A stretch of 15,484 nt of DNA, from the NCBI GenBank assembly GCA_964639225.1, contig CAZXCK010000107.1, forward strand, positions 1 through 15,484, written 5' to 3'. The translations under genes were made by a program, and so were the position numbers. Within the stretch, counting starts at the first letter, position 1, and every line of letters begins with the position of its first letter. The notes beneath the pieces were generated by a model. It was given only the letters and a program-made list of their open reading frames with translations, had not been told where the DNA came from and searched no databases. The stretch is from CAZXCK01 sp964639225 (GTDB lineage Bacteria; Chloroflexota; Anaerolineae; Aggregatilineales; Phototrophicaceae). Shown here one piece after another: positions 7,530-15,481 of this stretch.

Positions 7530-8734
7530 TCCTTGCGATTCTCATGCCTGGCCGTTGTGACCAGGGATGATGCCGCGTGTTGTTCCAGTGCCGCGAACAG
7601 GCTCACCACCAGCGCCAGCAGCAGACCGACCACCAGCGGCAGCGCCTGCTCAATACCGATCTGGTCGGCGAGATTGCCCACGATCAGCGGCAGGCCCAGG
7701 ATCGCCACGCCGGACGCCATCACCAGCCGCGAGCTGGCCGCGTCGTGGTGGCTGAACACCGCTCGCAGGCCGGTATCAAAGGCGATGGGGTACAGATTGG
7801 CCACGCCCAGGCCGATCAGCAGCATATTCAGTTCGAGCGGCGCGCGAGTCGTTGTCAGCAGCAGCAGACCGCCGCCCAGCACCAGCGCCAGCGAAGCGAC
7901 AAAGCGCAGCCATACCGGCCACTGGTTGAGTAAAAAGCTGCCCGCCGCCCGTCCCAGGAACATGCCGACCAGCGCGAAGCCGGCAGCGGCGGCGGCCTGG
8001 CTGCTGTCGATGCTGCGCGTGTCGCGCAAAAAGTCTGGTCCCCAGAACAGGATGCAGAACTCGATGCCAACTACCAGGAACACGACCAGCCAGCGCAGCC
8101 AGAAGCGCGCCCCAAACGACGCGCCCCCATTTGTTGATGGGATGGCTTCTGGTTCTGGCAGGGTCTGCCGGCGGTAGAGGAGCCACAACGCCAGCCACAG
8201 CGGAATTGTCAGCCACAGCGCCGCGCGCCAGTTCAGCAGCCACACGGCGAAGAACGACACCAGGAATGGCGCGACGAATCCGAAGGAACTGGCGACCAGA
8301 TTGGCTTCGGTGAGGCTGCGCAGCGAGGCGCGCGGATGGTGGCGTGTGAGGAATACGGGGATCAGCGAAAAGGTCAGCGAACCCAGGCTGCCCATCAGCA
8401 GCGCGCCGGTCACTGTTATCACCGGGGAACGTCCCAGCGTGAGCAGCAGCATACCCAGCAGCATACCGATGCCGCCGCCCCAGAATACGCGCCGGCGGCC
8501 CAGGAGCGCCACCCAGCGTTCGCCCAGCAGACCAGCGGCGATCATCCCCAGGGCGAAGGCGCTGAAGTGAAAGCTGCCGACTGTGTAGGATAGTTCAAGC
8601 TCATCGCGTATAAACGGCGTGATTGGCCCCAGGATGTTGAGCAGATAGCTGTAGAAGCCCATCATCAGGTAGTTGAGCCACGTCAGGCCGTCACGTTGTA
8701 AGGTCGATTCAGCCGTCATGCTGGCTTCCGGCAT
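7526..8734 (-). CDS. Major facilitator superfamily (MFS) transporter
   Basis: Inner-membrane protein of about 402 aa, typical MFS length, with roughly 11-12 hydrophobic segments in two halves. The central loop is about residues 190-215 (RRQTLPEPEAIPSTNGGASF). The loop between helices 2 and 3 has the family pattern GLLGERWVALLGRRRV. Substrate cannot be read; MFS members move sugars, drugs, anions or metabolites. The first ATG (8734) and a second ATG five codons later (8719) are both possible, and neither has a strong ribosome site. It lies 41 bases downstream of the universal stress protein on the same strand with no terminator between, so co-transcription is likely. Confidence 0.88.
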   Translation of the reverse strand: MPEASMTAESTLQRDGLTWLNYLMMGFYSYLLNILGPITPFIRDELELSYTVGSFHFSAFALGMIAAGLLGERWVALLGRRRVFWGGGIGMLLGMLLLTLGRSPVITVTGALLMGSLGSLTFSLIPVFLTRHHPRASLRSLTEANLVASSFGFVAPFLVSFFAVWLLNWRAALWLTIPLWLALWLLYRRQTLPEPEAIPSTNGGASFGARFWLRWLVVFLVVGIEFCILFWGPDFLRDTRSIDSSQAAAAAGFALVGMFLGRAAGSFLLNQWPVWLRFVASLALVLGGGLLLLTTTRAPLELNMLLIGLGVANLYPIAFDTGLRAVFSHHDAASSRLVMASGVAILGLPLIVGNLADQIGIEQALPLVVGLLLALVVSLFAALEQHAASSLVTTARHENRKD

Positions 8735-8775
8735 GGTTCGGTGACCACGTCGATTCCTTTAAGGGTGGCCTGCCG

Positions 8776-9240
8776 TCAGTTCTGGCAGCGCGCCGGGATG
8801 ATAAACACCGGGCAGCGCGCCGAGCCGAGTACCTTCAGCGCCACGCTGCCGAACAGCCAGCGGCTGAAGCCGGTGCGCCCGTGTGTGGACATCACAATCG
8901 CGTCTGCCTCGTGCTTTTCGGCATGCTCGACAATCGTCTGGGCCGGGTCGCCGATGATGGCCTCGATGTGCGTGATGTAGCCGGCATCTTTGAACGACTC
9001 CGCGATGCGTTGCAGATATTCCTGCGCCTGCGGAATGACCTGTTCGTTCATCGTCTGCTGGTTAATCTCATAGGCGGCGACGCCTGCCGGGTAGTACATG
9101 GCTGGCGGATATTCAGGGACATCCAGCGCCGTCAGCAGGGTGATATGCCCACCGTTGGGATCGGTGATGTGGCGGGCGTAGTCTATCGCTTTTTCAGCGA
9201 TTTCGGAACCATCCAGCGGGATCAGGACATGCTTGAACAT
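8776..9240 (-). CDS. Universal stress protein (UspA family)
   Basis: Cytosolic UspA-domain protein of 154 aa, standard length for a single domain. It begins FKHVLIPLDGSEIAEKAIDY, the classic first strand with an acidic residue near the base-binding site. It ends with the ATP-binding loop STHGRTGFSRWLFGS, where the HG, nine-residue gap and GS match the family's G-2x-G-9x-G(S/T) motif; the first Gly is Ser, which is common. Such proteins bind ATP and support survival under starvation or oxygen stress. ATG 9240 is chosen over an upstream extension to 9375 because the homology starts here and AGGGG lies 7 nt before it. It heads a minus-strand unit with the MFS transporter. The FAD-subunit gene diverges from it. 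Confidence 0.93.
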   Translation of the reverse strand: MFKHVLIPLDGSEIAEKAIDYARHITDPNGGHITLLTALDVPEYPPAMYYPAGVAAYEINQQTMNEQVIPQAQEYLQRIAESFKDAGYITHIEAIIGDPAQTIVEHAEKHEADAIVMSTHGRTGFSRWLFGSVALKVLGSARCPVFIIPARCQN

Positions 9241-9395
9241 TGAGCGGCCCCTTTCGCAACCCATAGCGGGCATGAGGTAAAATATTATTTTTTTCAGCGT
9301 AACATAGTTGGCTGGCAGCGTATAGTGTCTAAAATCACCCTGTGTCATAATAGAAGATGACACCCAACAATCCAAACAGACAAAGGACAGCAGAT
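9241..9395. promoter_or_regulatory. Divergent promoter region between usp and the molybdoenzyme operon
   Basis: This 155-base spacer is AT-rich for the window, with a run AATATTATTTTTTTC near 9281-9295. It must drive both the leftward stress gene and the rightward operon. Candidate rightward -10 boxes are TATAGT (9321-9326) and CATAAT (9346-9351), but neither has a good -35 partner. The rightward ribosome site AAAGGA lies about 8 nt before the ATG at 9396. Confidence 0.4.
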
Positions 9396-10235
9396 ATGGC
9401 TCTTCCCACTGAATATAACCGACCCGCCACCCTGGATGACGCGCTGCGTGCCGCCGGGCAGCCGGGCAGCATCGCCCTGGCTGGCGGCGCGCTGACGTTC
9501 ACTGGCGTGCTGCTGCCTTACGAGCGCGTCATCGACCTGCAGGACGTGCCCGAACTCAAGAGACTGGAAGCCAGCCCCGACCGCCTGCGGGTGGGCGGCG
9601 CGGTGACGCTGGCCGCGCTGCTGGATGCTCCCGGCCTGCCGCTGGCGTTGAAACGCGCCCTGACGCGCAGCCTCAACCCCAACCTGCGCAACAACACATC
9701 CGTCGGCGAGAGCCTGTGCGCGCCGGCCCCGCCGCGTGAATGGCTGACGGCGCTGCTGGCGCTGGATGCGCTCGTCGATCACCGGCCCGGCGCCGACCCC
9801 CGCCAGGAGCCGCTGGAGGATTTCCTGGTGGCGCTGTGGGAGTCCGGCGAGCCGTATCGCGGCGTGGTCGTCAGCGTGGATATCCCTCTGCCGGGCAAGC
9901 GTGGCGCGCTGGGCGCGGCGCACGTCGCGCGCACACCAGCCGACTCGCCCATCGTCGACGCAGCGGTGAGCGTAACGCTCGGCGATGACGGTCTGGTGAG
10001 CGCGGCCCTGGCCGCCATCGGCGGCGCGTCGGCGGAGCCGGTCATGGTGCTGGAGCTGCTGAATCTGGTGGGGGCGCGCCTGGACGAGGACACGATCACC
10101 CAGGTCGCCAAGCCGATTGCGTCGGTGATGCAGCCGGTCGCCGATTACAAGGGCAGCGCCGACTATCGCCGCGAGATGGCCCGCGTCTGCGTCCGCCGCG
10201 CCCTGCTCGACTGCCTGGGGCAGTTGGGGAGTTGA
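9396..10235 (+). CDS. Molybdenum hydroxylase FAD-domain subunit, YgfM-like
   Basis: Protein of 279 aa with the FAD-binding (PCMH-type) domain followed by the CO-dehydrogenase flavoprotein C-terminal domain. In the xanthine dehydrogenase family this subunit passes electrons from the molybdenum subunit to the final acceptor. Visible landmarks are LAGG (28-31), where AGGTDL is usual, and RNNTSVGESL (98-107), where RN-x-ATIGGNL is usual; both FAD loops are therefore degenerate. YKGSADYRREMARVCVRRAL (251-270) is the typical C-terminal helix. ATG 9396 is chosen because AGGA precedes it by 8 nt and the domain starts there. The matching molybdenum subunit lies at 11276, split from it by a DUF4268 gene that begins 2 nt after this stop. 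The pairing resembles E. coli YgfM/YgfN (XdhD). FAD binding is uncertain. Confidence 0.8.
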   Translation: MALPTEYNRPATLDDALRAAGQPGSIALAGGALTFTGVLLPYERVIDLQDVPELKRLEASPDRLRVGGAVTLAALLDAPGLPLALKRALTRSLNPNLRNNTSVGESLCAPAPPREWLTALLALDALVDHRPGADPRQEPLEDFLVALWESGEPYRGVVVSVDIPLPGKRGALGAAHVARTPADSPIVDAAVSVTLGDDGLVSAALAAIGGASAEPVMVLELLNLVGARLDEDTITQVAKPIASVMQPVADYKGSADYRREMARVCVRRALLDCLGQLGS

Positions 10236-10237
10236 AT

Positions 10238-11236
10238 ATGGTCAATACATTAGGCCGTCTGAAAAAGATAGACCTGCGCACAGTCTGGATAAACGAAGCC
10301 GGTGATTTCACGCCTTGGCTGGCAAATGAGGCGAATCTCGCCCTGTTGGCTGATACAATCGGACTTGAGTTAGAACTTGAGGCTACCGAAAAAAACGTTG
10401 GGCCATTCCGCGCAGACATTGTCTGCAAGGACACGGTGACCGATAGCTGGGTATTGATCGAAAACCAGCTTGAACGTACCGATCATGTTCATCTCGGGCA
10501 ACTACTAGCCTATGCGGCTGGCTTAGATGCAGTCACCATTGTCTGGATTGCGCAGAAGTTTACGGATGAGCACCGCGCTGCCCTGGACTGGTTGAATGAG
10601 GTCACCGGTACCAGCATTAATTTCTTTGGTCTCGAAATCGAATTGTGGCAAATCGGAAGTTCGGAAATTGCGCCGAAGTTTAATGTTGTCAGTCAGCCCA
10701 ATGACTGGACAAAAACTGTTTCCAGTGTTCGGCGGGCTGAAAATGCTGCGATGACGGAAACACAACAGCTTCAACTGGAATATTGGCAGGCGTTCCGAGA
10801 CTATCTTGAGAGCAACAATAGCTCTATCAAGGCACAGAAACCAGCCGCTCAACACTGGACAAACTACGCTGTTGGCCGATCTGGCTTCAATCTCTCGACA
10901 ACTGTCAACACGCTTAAGCATTTCATTGGTATTGGTTTGATCATCGAGGGAACAGAGGCGAAGCCACACTTCCACTTGCTGCTGCGAGATCGAGATGTTA
11001 TCGAAGCAGAAATTGGTCATGCTTTGGAATGGCGAGAATTACCGAACAAGATCAGTTCACGCATTTCGCTCTTCAATCACTCATTTGACCCCACAGATCG
11101 CACAACATGGCTGGAACAATATGCCTGGTTGAAGGAGAATCTTGAAGCATTCCACCGTGCATTTTCGCATCGCGTGAAGGCGTTGAATGCAGCGGACTAT
11201 ATCACTGACCTAGATGACCAGACCGAAGATGAGTGA
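10238..11236 (+). CDS. DUF4268 protein with PD-(D/E)XK nuclease-like N-terminus
   Basis: Protein of 332 aa. The N-terminal half resembles a PD-(D/E)XK-type nuclease fold: an acidic helix (WLANEANLALLADTIGL, 27-43), D60 in FRADIV, E75-x-Q77 in VLIENQLE, then HLGQLLAYAAG (85-95) as the following helix. Gln replaces the usual Lys, a known variant. The C-terminal half (about 180-310, from YWQAFRDYL to WLEQYAWLKENLEAFHRAF) resembles DUF4268, often found beside restriction or defence genes. ATG 10238 has GGGGAG six bases upstream, inside the end of the FAD-subunit gene, so translation is probably coupled. Base composition is lower than its neighbours: 26 of 60 bases are G or C in 10621-10680, against 39 of 60 in 12661-12720. 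That points to acquisition by transfer. No methylase or other restriction partner is seen. Confidence 0.78.
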   Translation: MVNTLGRLKKIDLRTVWINEAGDFTPWLANEANLALLADTIGLELELEATEKNVGPFRADIVCKDTVTDSWVLIENQLERTDHVHLGQLLAYAAGLDAVTIVWIAQKFTDEHRAALDWLNEVTGTSINFFGLEIELWQIGSSEIAPKFNVVSQPNDWTKTVSSVRRAENAAMTETQQLQLEYWQAFRDYLESNNSSIKAQKPAAQHWTNYAVGRSGFNLSTTVNTLKHFIGIGLIIEGTEAKPHFHLLLRDRDVIEAEIGHALEWRELPNKISSRISLFNHSFDPTDRTTWLEQYAWLKENLEAFHRAFSHRVKALNAADYITDLDDQTEDE

Positions 11237-11275
11237 CCAGTTCGAAACCCAAAATCGTATTCAGGAGCGTAAACT

Positions 11276-14242
11276 ATGCAGATTACCATCGTGCTAAACG
11301 GTGAGAACCAAACCTTCGACGTACAGCCACACGAGCGTTTGCTGCGCTTGCTGCGGCGCGAGGGCCTGTTCAGCGTTAAGTTTGGCGACGAGCACGGCCT
11401 GGCCGGCTGCGACACCGTTCTGCTGGACGGCGAGCCGGTCAACGCCCAGACGATGTTGGCGGCGCAGGCGCACGGTCACAGCGTGACCACGCTGGAAGGC
11501 ATCGGCTCGTCGCGGCAGCCGCATCCGCTGCAAACGGCCTTCGTCGAAACCGGTGCGATTCAGTCCGGTTACAACACCCCGGCACAGATTCTGGCGGCCT
11601 ATGCGCTGCTGCAGAAGAATCCCAACCCCACCGAGGCCGACATCCAGGCGGCGCTGGCTGGTGTGCTGGACCGCGAAACGGGCTACGTGAAGGTCATCCA
11701 TGCGGTTCTGCGCGCCGCTGCCGTCATGCGCGGCGAATCCGTGCCGCCTTACGAACCGCTGGAGCGCGCCATCCCCGCGCCGCCGGAGTTATTCGGCCAG
11801 GCCGGTGATGAATGGCCGGTGGGCGGCTCGCCCGAAGACGACCTGCCCGGCGATGGCAGCGGCGGTCCCGGCAGCGATCTGCTGCGGACTCGTACCCGCA
11901 CCGCTCCGGCGATTGTCATCTCGCCGCCGGAGCTGGCCAACATGCGCACCATCGGCAAATCCGAGCCGAAGGTGGACGCCGTCAAGCTGGCGGCGGGCAA
12001 AGCGGTCTACGCCGACGACATCGAGATGCGCGGTATGCTGCACGCGGCCCTGCTCACCAGCCCGCACGCGCACGCCATCATCCGACACATCGACGCCAGC
12101 CGCGCCCGCGCCCTGCCCGGCGTCCATGCTGTGCTGACCCATGAGGACGTGCCGCGTGTGCTGTACGCTTCCGGCGGGCAGAGCTACCCCAATCCACCGC
12201 CTTACGATCAGGTGTCGCTGGATTACAAAGTGCGCCATGTCGGCGACCGGGTGGCCGTCGTCGCGGCGGAGACGCCGGAGATCGCCCACGAGGCGCTCAG
12301 GCTCATCGACGTCGGGTATGAAGTGCTGCCCGCCGTGCTGGACCCCGAAGCGGCCATGCAGCCGGGCGCGCCCGTCATCCATGACGAGCCGGATGTAGAA
12401 GATATCTACGACGCCAGCCGCAACATCTGCCACCATATCGACGCCGCCGCTGGCGATCCTGACGCGCAGTGGGCGAAGGCCGACCACATCTTCGAGGGCG
12501 AGTACCGCGTGCATCAGGTGCAGCAGGCCAGCATCGAGCCGCATATCGTCGTCACCTGGTGGGACGAGGACGACCGGCTGGTGATCCGCACCAGCACGCA
12601 GGTTCCGTTCCATGTGCGCCGCATGGTCGCGCCGCTGATCGGCCTGCCGGTGAAGCGCATTCGCGTGATTAAGCCGCGCATCGGCGGCGGTTTCGGCGGC
12701 AAGCAGGAGATGCTGCTCGAAGACCTGTGCGCCCATCTGACTATCGCCACCGGGCGGCCCGTGCGCTTTGAATACACCCGCGAGCAGGAGTTCATCGCCG
12801 CTCGCAGCCGCCACCCGCAGATCGTCCGCTTCAAGACGGGCGTCACCGCCGACGGCGAGATCGTCGCCGCTGAGATGTACATCATCGGCAACACCGGCGC
12901 GTATGGCACGCACGGACTCACCGTGCAGATGGTCGCCGGTTTTCGCGGCCTGACGACCTACAACGCGCCCTACAGCCGTTTTCTGTGCGATGTGGTGTAT
13001 ACCAATATCCCCACGCCGGGGGCGTATCGCGGATACGGTGCGCCACAGGCTCTGCACGCGCTGGAAATCCACACCGAGGAGATCGCTGCCGCGCTCAACA
13101 TGGACCTGATCGAGTTCAAGCGCAAAAACTGGATCAAGGTGGGCGACGAACTCATCATGGCGGTGGCGCTGGGCGAGGGCCGCGAGGGCAAACCGCAGAC
13201 CGTCGTCACGTCGGCGCTGGCCGAATGTGTGGACATCGGCGCGCGGGCAATGGGCTGGTACGACAAGCGTGGCAAGGATCGCAGTGTGCCTGGCCAGCCG
13301 CATCTCAAACGCGGCATCGGCATGGCGGTCGCCATGCACGGCAGCGGCATCGCCGGCCTGGATATGGGCGGGGCCAGCATCAAGCTCAACGATGACGGCT
13401 CGTTTAACCTGCTCTTCGGCGCGACCGACCTGGGCACCGGGGCCGATACGGTCCTGGCGCAGATCGCCGCCGAAACGCTGGGCGTGCCGGTCGAGGATAT
13501 CATCGTCTACGCCGCCGACACCGACATGACCCCGTTCGATACTGGCGCTTACGCCAGCAGCACGACTTACATCAGCGGCGGCGCGGTCCTCAAAGCGGCG
13601 GAGCAGGTGCGCGCCCAGATTCTGGAGCACGCCGCCCGCTACCTGCTCGACTGCCAGCCGGACGATCTGGACATCGAAAACCGCGAGATCATGCACCGCG
13701 ATGGCCGCCGCGTCTCGCTGGAAAAAGTGGCGCTGCACAGTCTGCACCAGGAGAACCAGCACCAGATCATGGCGACGGCCAGCCACATGAGCGAGGCCAG
13801 CCCGCCGCCCTTTGCCGCCCAGTTCGCCGAGGTGCTCGTCGATACCGAGACCGGCCAGGTCACCGTCGAGCGGCTGCTGATGGCCGTTGACTGCGGCATC
13901 GCCATCAATCCGATCACGGCGTCGGGGCAGGTGGAAGGCGGTATGGTGCAGGCGCTGGGTTACGCTCACTGCGAGGAAATGGCCTATGACGAGGCTGGCC
14001 AGCCGCTGGCGACCGACTTCAACGAGTATCATATCTACCGCGCCGACGAAATGCCCGAACTTGAGGTCGTCTTCGTCGAGACCTACGAGCCGACCGGCCC
14101 CTATGGCGCGAAGGCCGTCGCTGAGATTCCGAAGGACGGTGTCGCCCCGGCGCTGTCGTCGGCCATCTTTGACGCGACCGGTGTGCGCATCCGCGACCTG
14201 CCGTACACGCCGGAGCGCGTCTGGCGGGCGCTGACTGATTAG
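11276..14242 (+). CDS. Fused degenerate 2Fe-2S plus molybdopterin-binding hydroxylase subunit, XdhD/YgfN-like
   Basis: Protein of 988 aa in the xanthine dehydrogenase/aldehyde oxidase family. Residues 1-150 match the two-cluster [2Fe-2S] subunit in outline (TIVLNGENQTFDV, TVLLDGEPVN, HPLQTAFVETGAIQ, NPNPTEADI). All eight cluster cysteines are replaced: the first motif reads FGDEHGLAGCDT with one off-register Cys45, NSC reads NAQ, CGFC reads SGYN (97-100) and CRC reads DRE (132-134). After a Gly/Asp/Pro-rich linker (about 168-210) the molybdenum part is intact, with IGGGFGGK (469-476), GAYRGYGAPQ (582-591), GATDLGTGADT (715-725) and GPYGAKAVAE ending in the catalytic Glu at 950. This mirrors E. 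coli YgfN (XdhD, a putative purine hydroxylase), which as I recall also lacks the cysteines. AGGAG lies 8 nt before the ATG. A strong terminator follows. Confidence 0.88.
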   Translation: MQITIVLNGENQTFDVQPHERLLRLLRREGLFSVKFGDEHGLAGCDTVLLDGEPVNAQTMLAAQAHGHSVTTLEGIGSSRQPHPLQTAFVETGAIQSGYNTPAQILAAYALLQKNPNPTEADIQAALAGVLDRETGYVKVIHAVLRAAAVMRGESVPPYEPLERAIPAPPELFGQAGDEWPVGGSPEDDLPGDGSGGPGSDLLRTRTRTAPAIVISPPELANMRTIGKSEPKVDAVKLAAGKAVYADDIEMRGMLHAALLTSPHAHAIIRHIDASRARALPGVHAVLTHEDVPRVLYASGGQSYPNPPPYDQVSLDYKVRHVGDRVAVVAAETPEIAHEALRLIDVGYEVLPAVLDPEAAMQPGAPVIHDEPDVEDIYDASRNICHHIDAAAGDPDAQWAKADHIFEGEYRVHQVQQASIEPHIVVTWWDEDDRLVIRTSTQVPFHVRRMVAPLIGLPVKRIRVIKPRIGGGFGGKQEMLLEDLCAHLTIATGRPVRFEYTREQEFIAARSRHPQIVRFKTGVTADGEIVAAEMYIIGNTGAYGTHGLTVQMVAGFRGLTTYNAPYSRFLCDVVYTNIPTPGAYRGYGAPQALHALEIHTEEIAAALNMDLIEFKRKNWIKVGDELIMAVALGEGREGKPQTVVTSALAECVDIGARAMGWYDKRGKDRSVPGQPHLKRGIGMAVAMHGSGIAGLDMGGASIKLNDDGSFNLLFGATDLGTGADTVLAQIAAETLGVPVEDIIVYAADTDMTPFDTGAYASSTTYISGGAVLKAAEQVRAQILEHAARYLLDCQPDDLDIENREIMHRDGRRVSLEKVALHSLHQENQHQIMATASHMSEASPPPFAAQFAEVLVDTETGQVTVERLLMAVDCGIAINPITASGQVEGGMVQALGYAHCEEMAYDEAGQPLATDFNEYHIYRADEMPELEVVFVETYEPTGPYGAKAVAEIPKDGVAPALSSAIFDATGVRIRDLPYTPERVWRALTD

Positions 14243-14250
14243 CACACAGC

Positions 14251-14288
14251 AAAAGAGGGATCGCCGCTGCTGGCAATCCCTCTTTTTT
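14251..14288. terminator. Strong intrinsic terminator, probably bidirectional
   Basis: AAAAGAGGGAT (14251-14261) pairs perfectly with ATCCCTCTTTT (14276-14286). A further 3-bp stem (14263-14265 with 14272-14274) lies inside, and the T-run extends to 14288. It begins 8 bases after the molybdoenzyme stop. The A-run on the left gives a short T-run on the minus strand, so it can also end the convergent aldo/keto reductase transcript, whose stop lies 46 bases to the right. Confidence 0.92.
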
Positions 14289-14333
14289 GTCCTGATCTAT
14301 TGCCGCAAACAGAACTGGCTGGTTGCCATTCGA

Positions 14334-15341
14334 TCAGCGATTGCCCTGGCCGTTGGTGATGAAGTCGTAGGGATAGGGCGGCTCGATGTCGCTGGCAGCG
14401 TTCAGCCGGGTGACCTGCTCGGCGTCCAGGCTCCAGCCCGCCGCCGCCATATTGTCCTCAAGCTGCTGCATGGTGCGCGCGCCGATGATGGGCGCGGTCA
14501 CGCCGGGCCGCTGCAGCAGCCAGTTGATGGCTACCTGCGCCGGTGTTTTGCCCACCTCTTCGGCGACGGCGATCAGCGCGTCGATGACGGTCCAGGTGTA
14601 TTCGTTGTTGTAGTTGCTCCAGGATTCGCTCCAGCCTTCTTTTTCGGCGGTGTGGATGCGCGAATCCTCTGGCGGGGCGGTCATGCCGCGCCGGAACTTG
14701 CCACTCAGCCAACCGCCACGCAGCGGACTCCAGGGGATGACGCCCAGCCCTTCGTTGAGGCAGACTTCGATCAGTTCCCATTCGGTGGAGCGACACAGCA
14801 GATTGTACTGCGGCTGCAGGCAGGTGAACGGTTCCCAGCCCATGCGGTTGCTGAGGTCGATGGCTTTCTGAAGCTGCCAGCCGCTGAAATTGCTGGCGCC
14901 GATATAACGTACTTTGCCACTTTGTACCAGCTTGTCCAGCGTGCTGAGGGTCTCTTCCAGCGGCGTGCCGCGATCCCAGCAGTGGACCTGATACAGGTCG
15001 ATGTAGTCGGTCTGCAGGCGGCGCAGGCTCTCCTCGACTTCGCGCAGGATGTGCTTGCGGCTGATGCCGACATCGTTGGGGCCGTCGCCCATCGGAAAGC
15101 GCACTTTGGTGGCGATGACCAGATCATCGCGCGTCTGGTTTTTCAGCCAGCGCCCGACGATCTCCTCAGAGACGCCGCGTGTGTACACGTTGGCCGTGTC
15201 GATGAAGTTGCCGCCCGCTTCGACAAACCGATCCATGATGGCATGGCTGTCGGCTTCGGTCGTCTCGCGGCCAAAGGTCATCGCGCCCAGGCACAGTTCA
15301 GTGACTTTAAGACCGGTTTTTCCCATGTAACGATAGTTCAT
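14334..15341 (-). CDS. Aldo/keto reductase
   Basis: Cytosolic NADPH-dependent oxidoreductase of 335 aa with a complete catalytic tetrad: D48 (NFIDTANVY), Y53, K79 (VIATKVRF) and H120 (LYQVHCWD). YIGASNFSGWQLQKA (146-160), the substrate/cofactor loop, and PIIGARTMQQLEDN (284-297), the NADPH-binding C-terminal segment, are also clear. Length and motifs fit the voltage-gated K+ channel beta-subunit/YajO/YhdN-like group, which reduces small aldehydes and ketones. ATG 15341 is chosen because NYRYMGKTGLKVTELCLGAM is the conserved start; AAAGG lies 11 nt upstream, a little far. An in-frame extension to 15377 lacks homology. The gene is convergent with the molybdoenzyme and shares its terminator. It looks monocistronic. 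Confidence 0.93.
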   Translation of the reverse strand: MNYRYMGKTGLKVTELCLGAMTFGRETTEADSHAIMDRFVEAGGNFIDTANVYTRGVSEEIVGRWLKNQTRDDLVIATKVRFPMGDGPNDVGISRKHILREVEESLRRLQTDYIDLYQVHCWDRGTPLEETLSTLDKLVQSGKVRYIGASNFSGWQLQKAIDLSNRMGWEPFTCLQPQYNLLCRSTEWELIEVCLNEGLGVIPWSPLRGGWLSGKFRRGMTAPPEDSRIHTAEKEGWSESWSNYNNEYTWTVIDALIAVAEEVGKTPAQVAINWLLQRPGVTAPIIGARTMQQLEDNMAAAGWSLDAEQVTRLNAASDIEPPYPYDFITNGQGNR

Positions 15342-15431
15342 AACTCTATCTGCCTTTCTCGGTGGAGATGTAAACAATATCCGAGTCTATGGTAACACGT
15401 GGCGATGACGGACAATAGTCCGCCTGGTCAT

Positions 15432-15481
15432 CAGGGCTTTTGCAAAGTCCCAGAATCTTTTGGCGAGGGTTCCACCCTCGC
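15432..15481 (+). repeat. Interspersed repeat element, right copy (18-bp core plus hairpin)
   Basis: The core CAGGGCTTTTGCAAAGTC (15432-15449) is identical to the left copy (36-53, other strand). A 13-nt linker (15450-15462, ending CTTTTG) leads to a perfect hairpin: GCGAGGGT (15463-15470), loop TCC, ACCCTCGC (15474-15481). The stem sequence differs from the left copy, but the stem length (8 bp) and loop size (3 nt) are the same. The element lies about 90 bases upstream of the aldo/keto reductase start and continues to, or past, the window edge. Confidence 0.7.

Noticed and set aside
9241..9375. N-terminal extension of the universal stress protein to 9375
   Set aside because: The extension has no family similarity, and the ATG at 9240 has a good ribosome site and begins the conserved domain.
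9345..9923. Minus-strand open frame opposite the FAD-subunit gene
   Set aside because: It is Arg/Gln-rich shadow sequence that overlaps the divergent promoter region, with no homology seen.
11789..14245. Open frame of 818 codons on the minus strand opposite the molybdoenzyme gene
   Set aside because: It mirrors a clear family member on the plus strand, has His/Arg/Ala-rich shadow composition and no recognisable domain. Long antisense frames are expected in GC-rich DNA.
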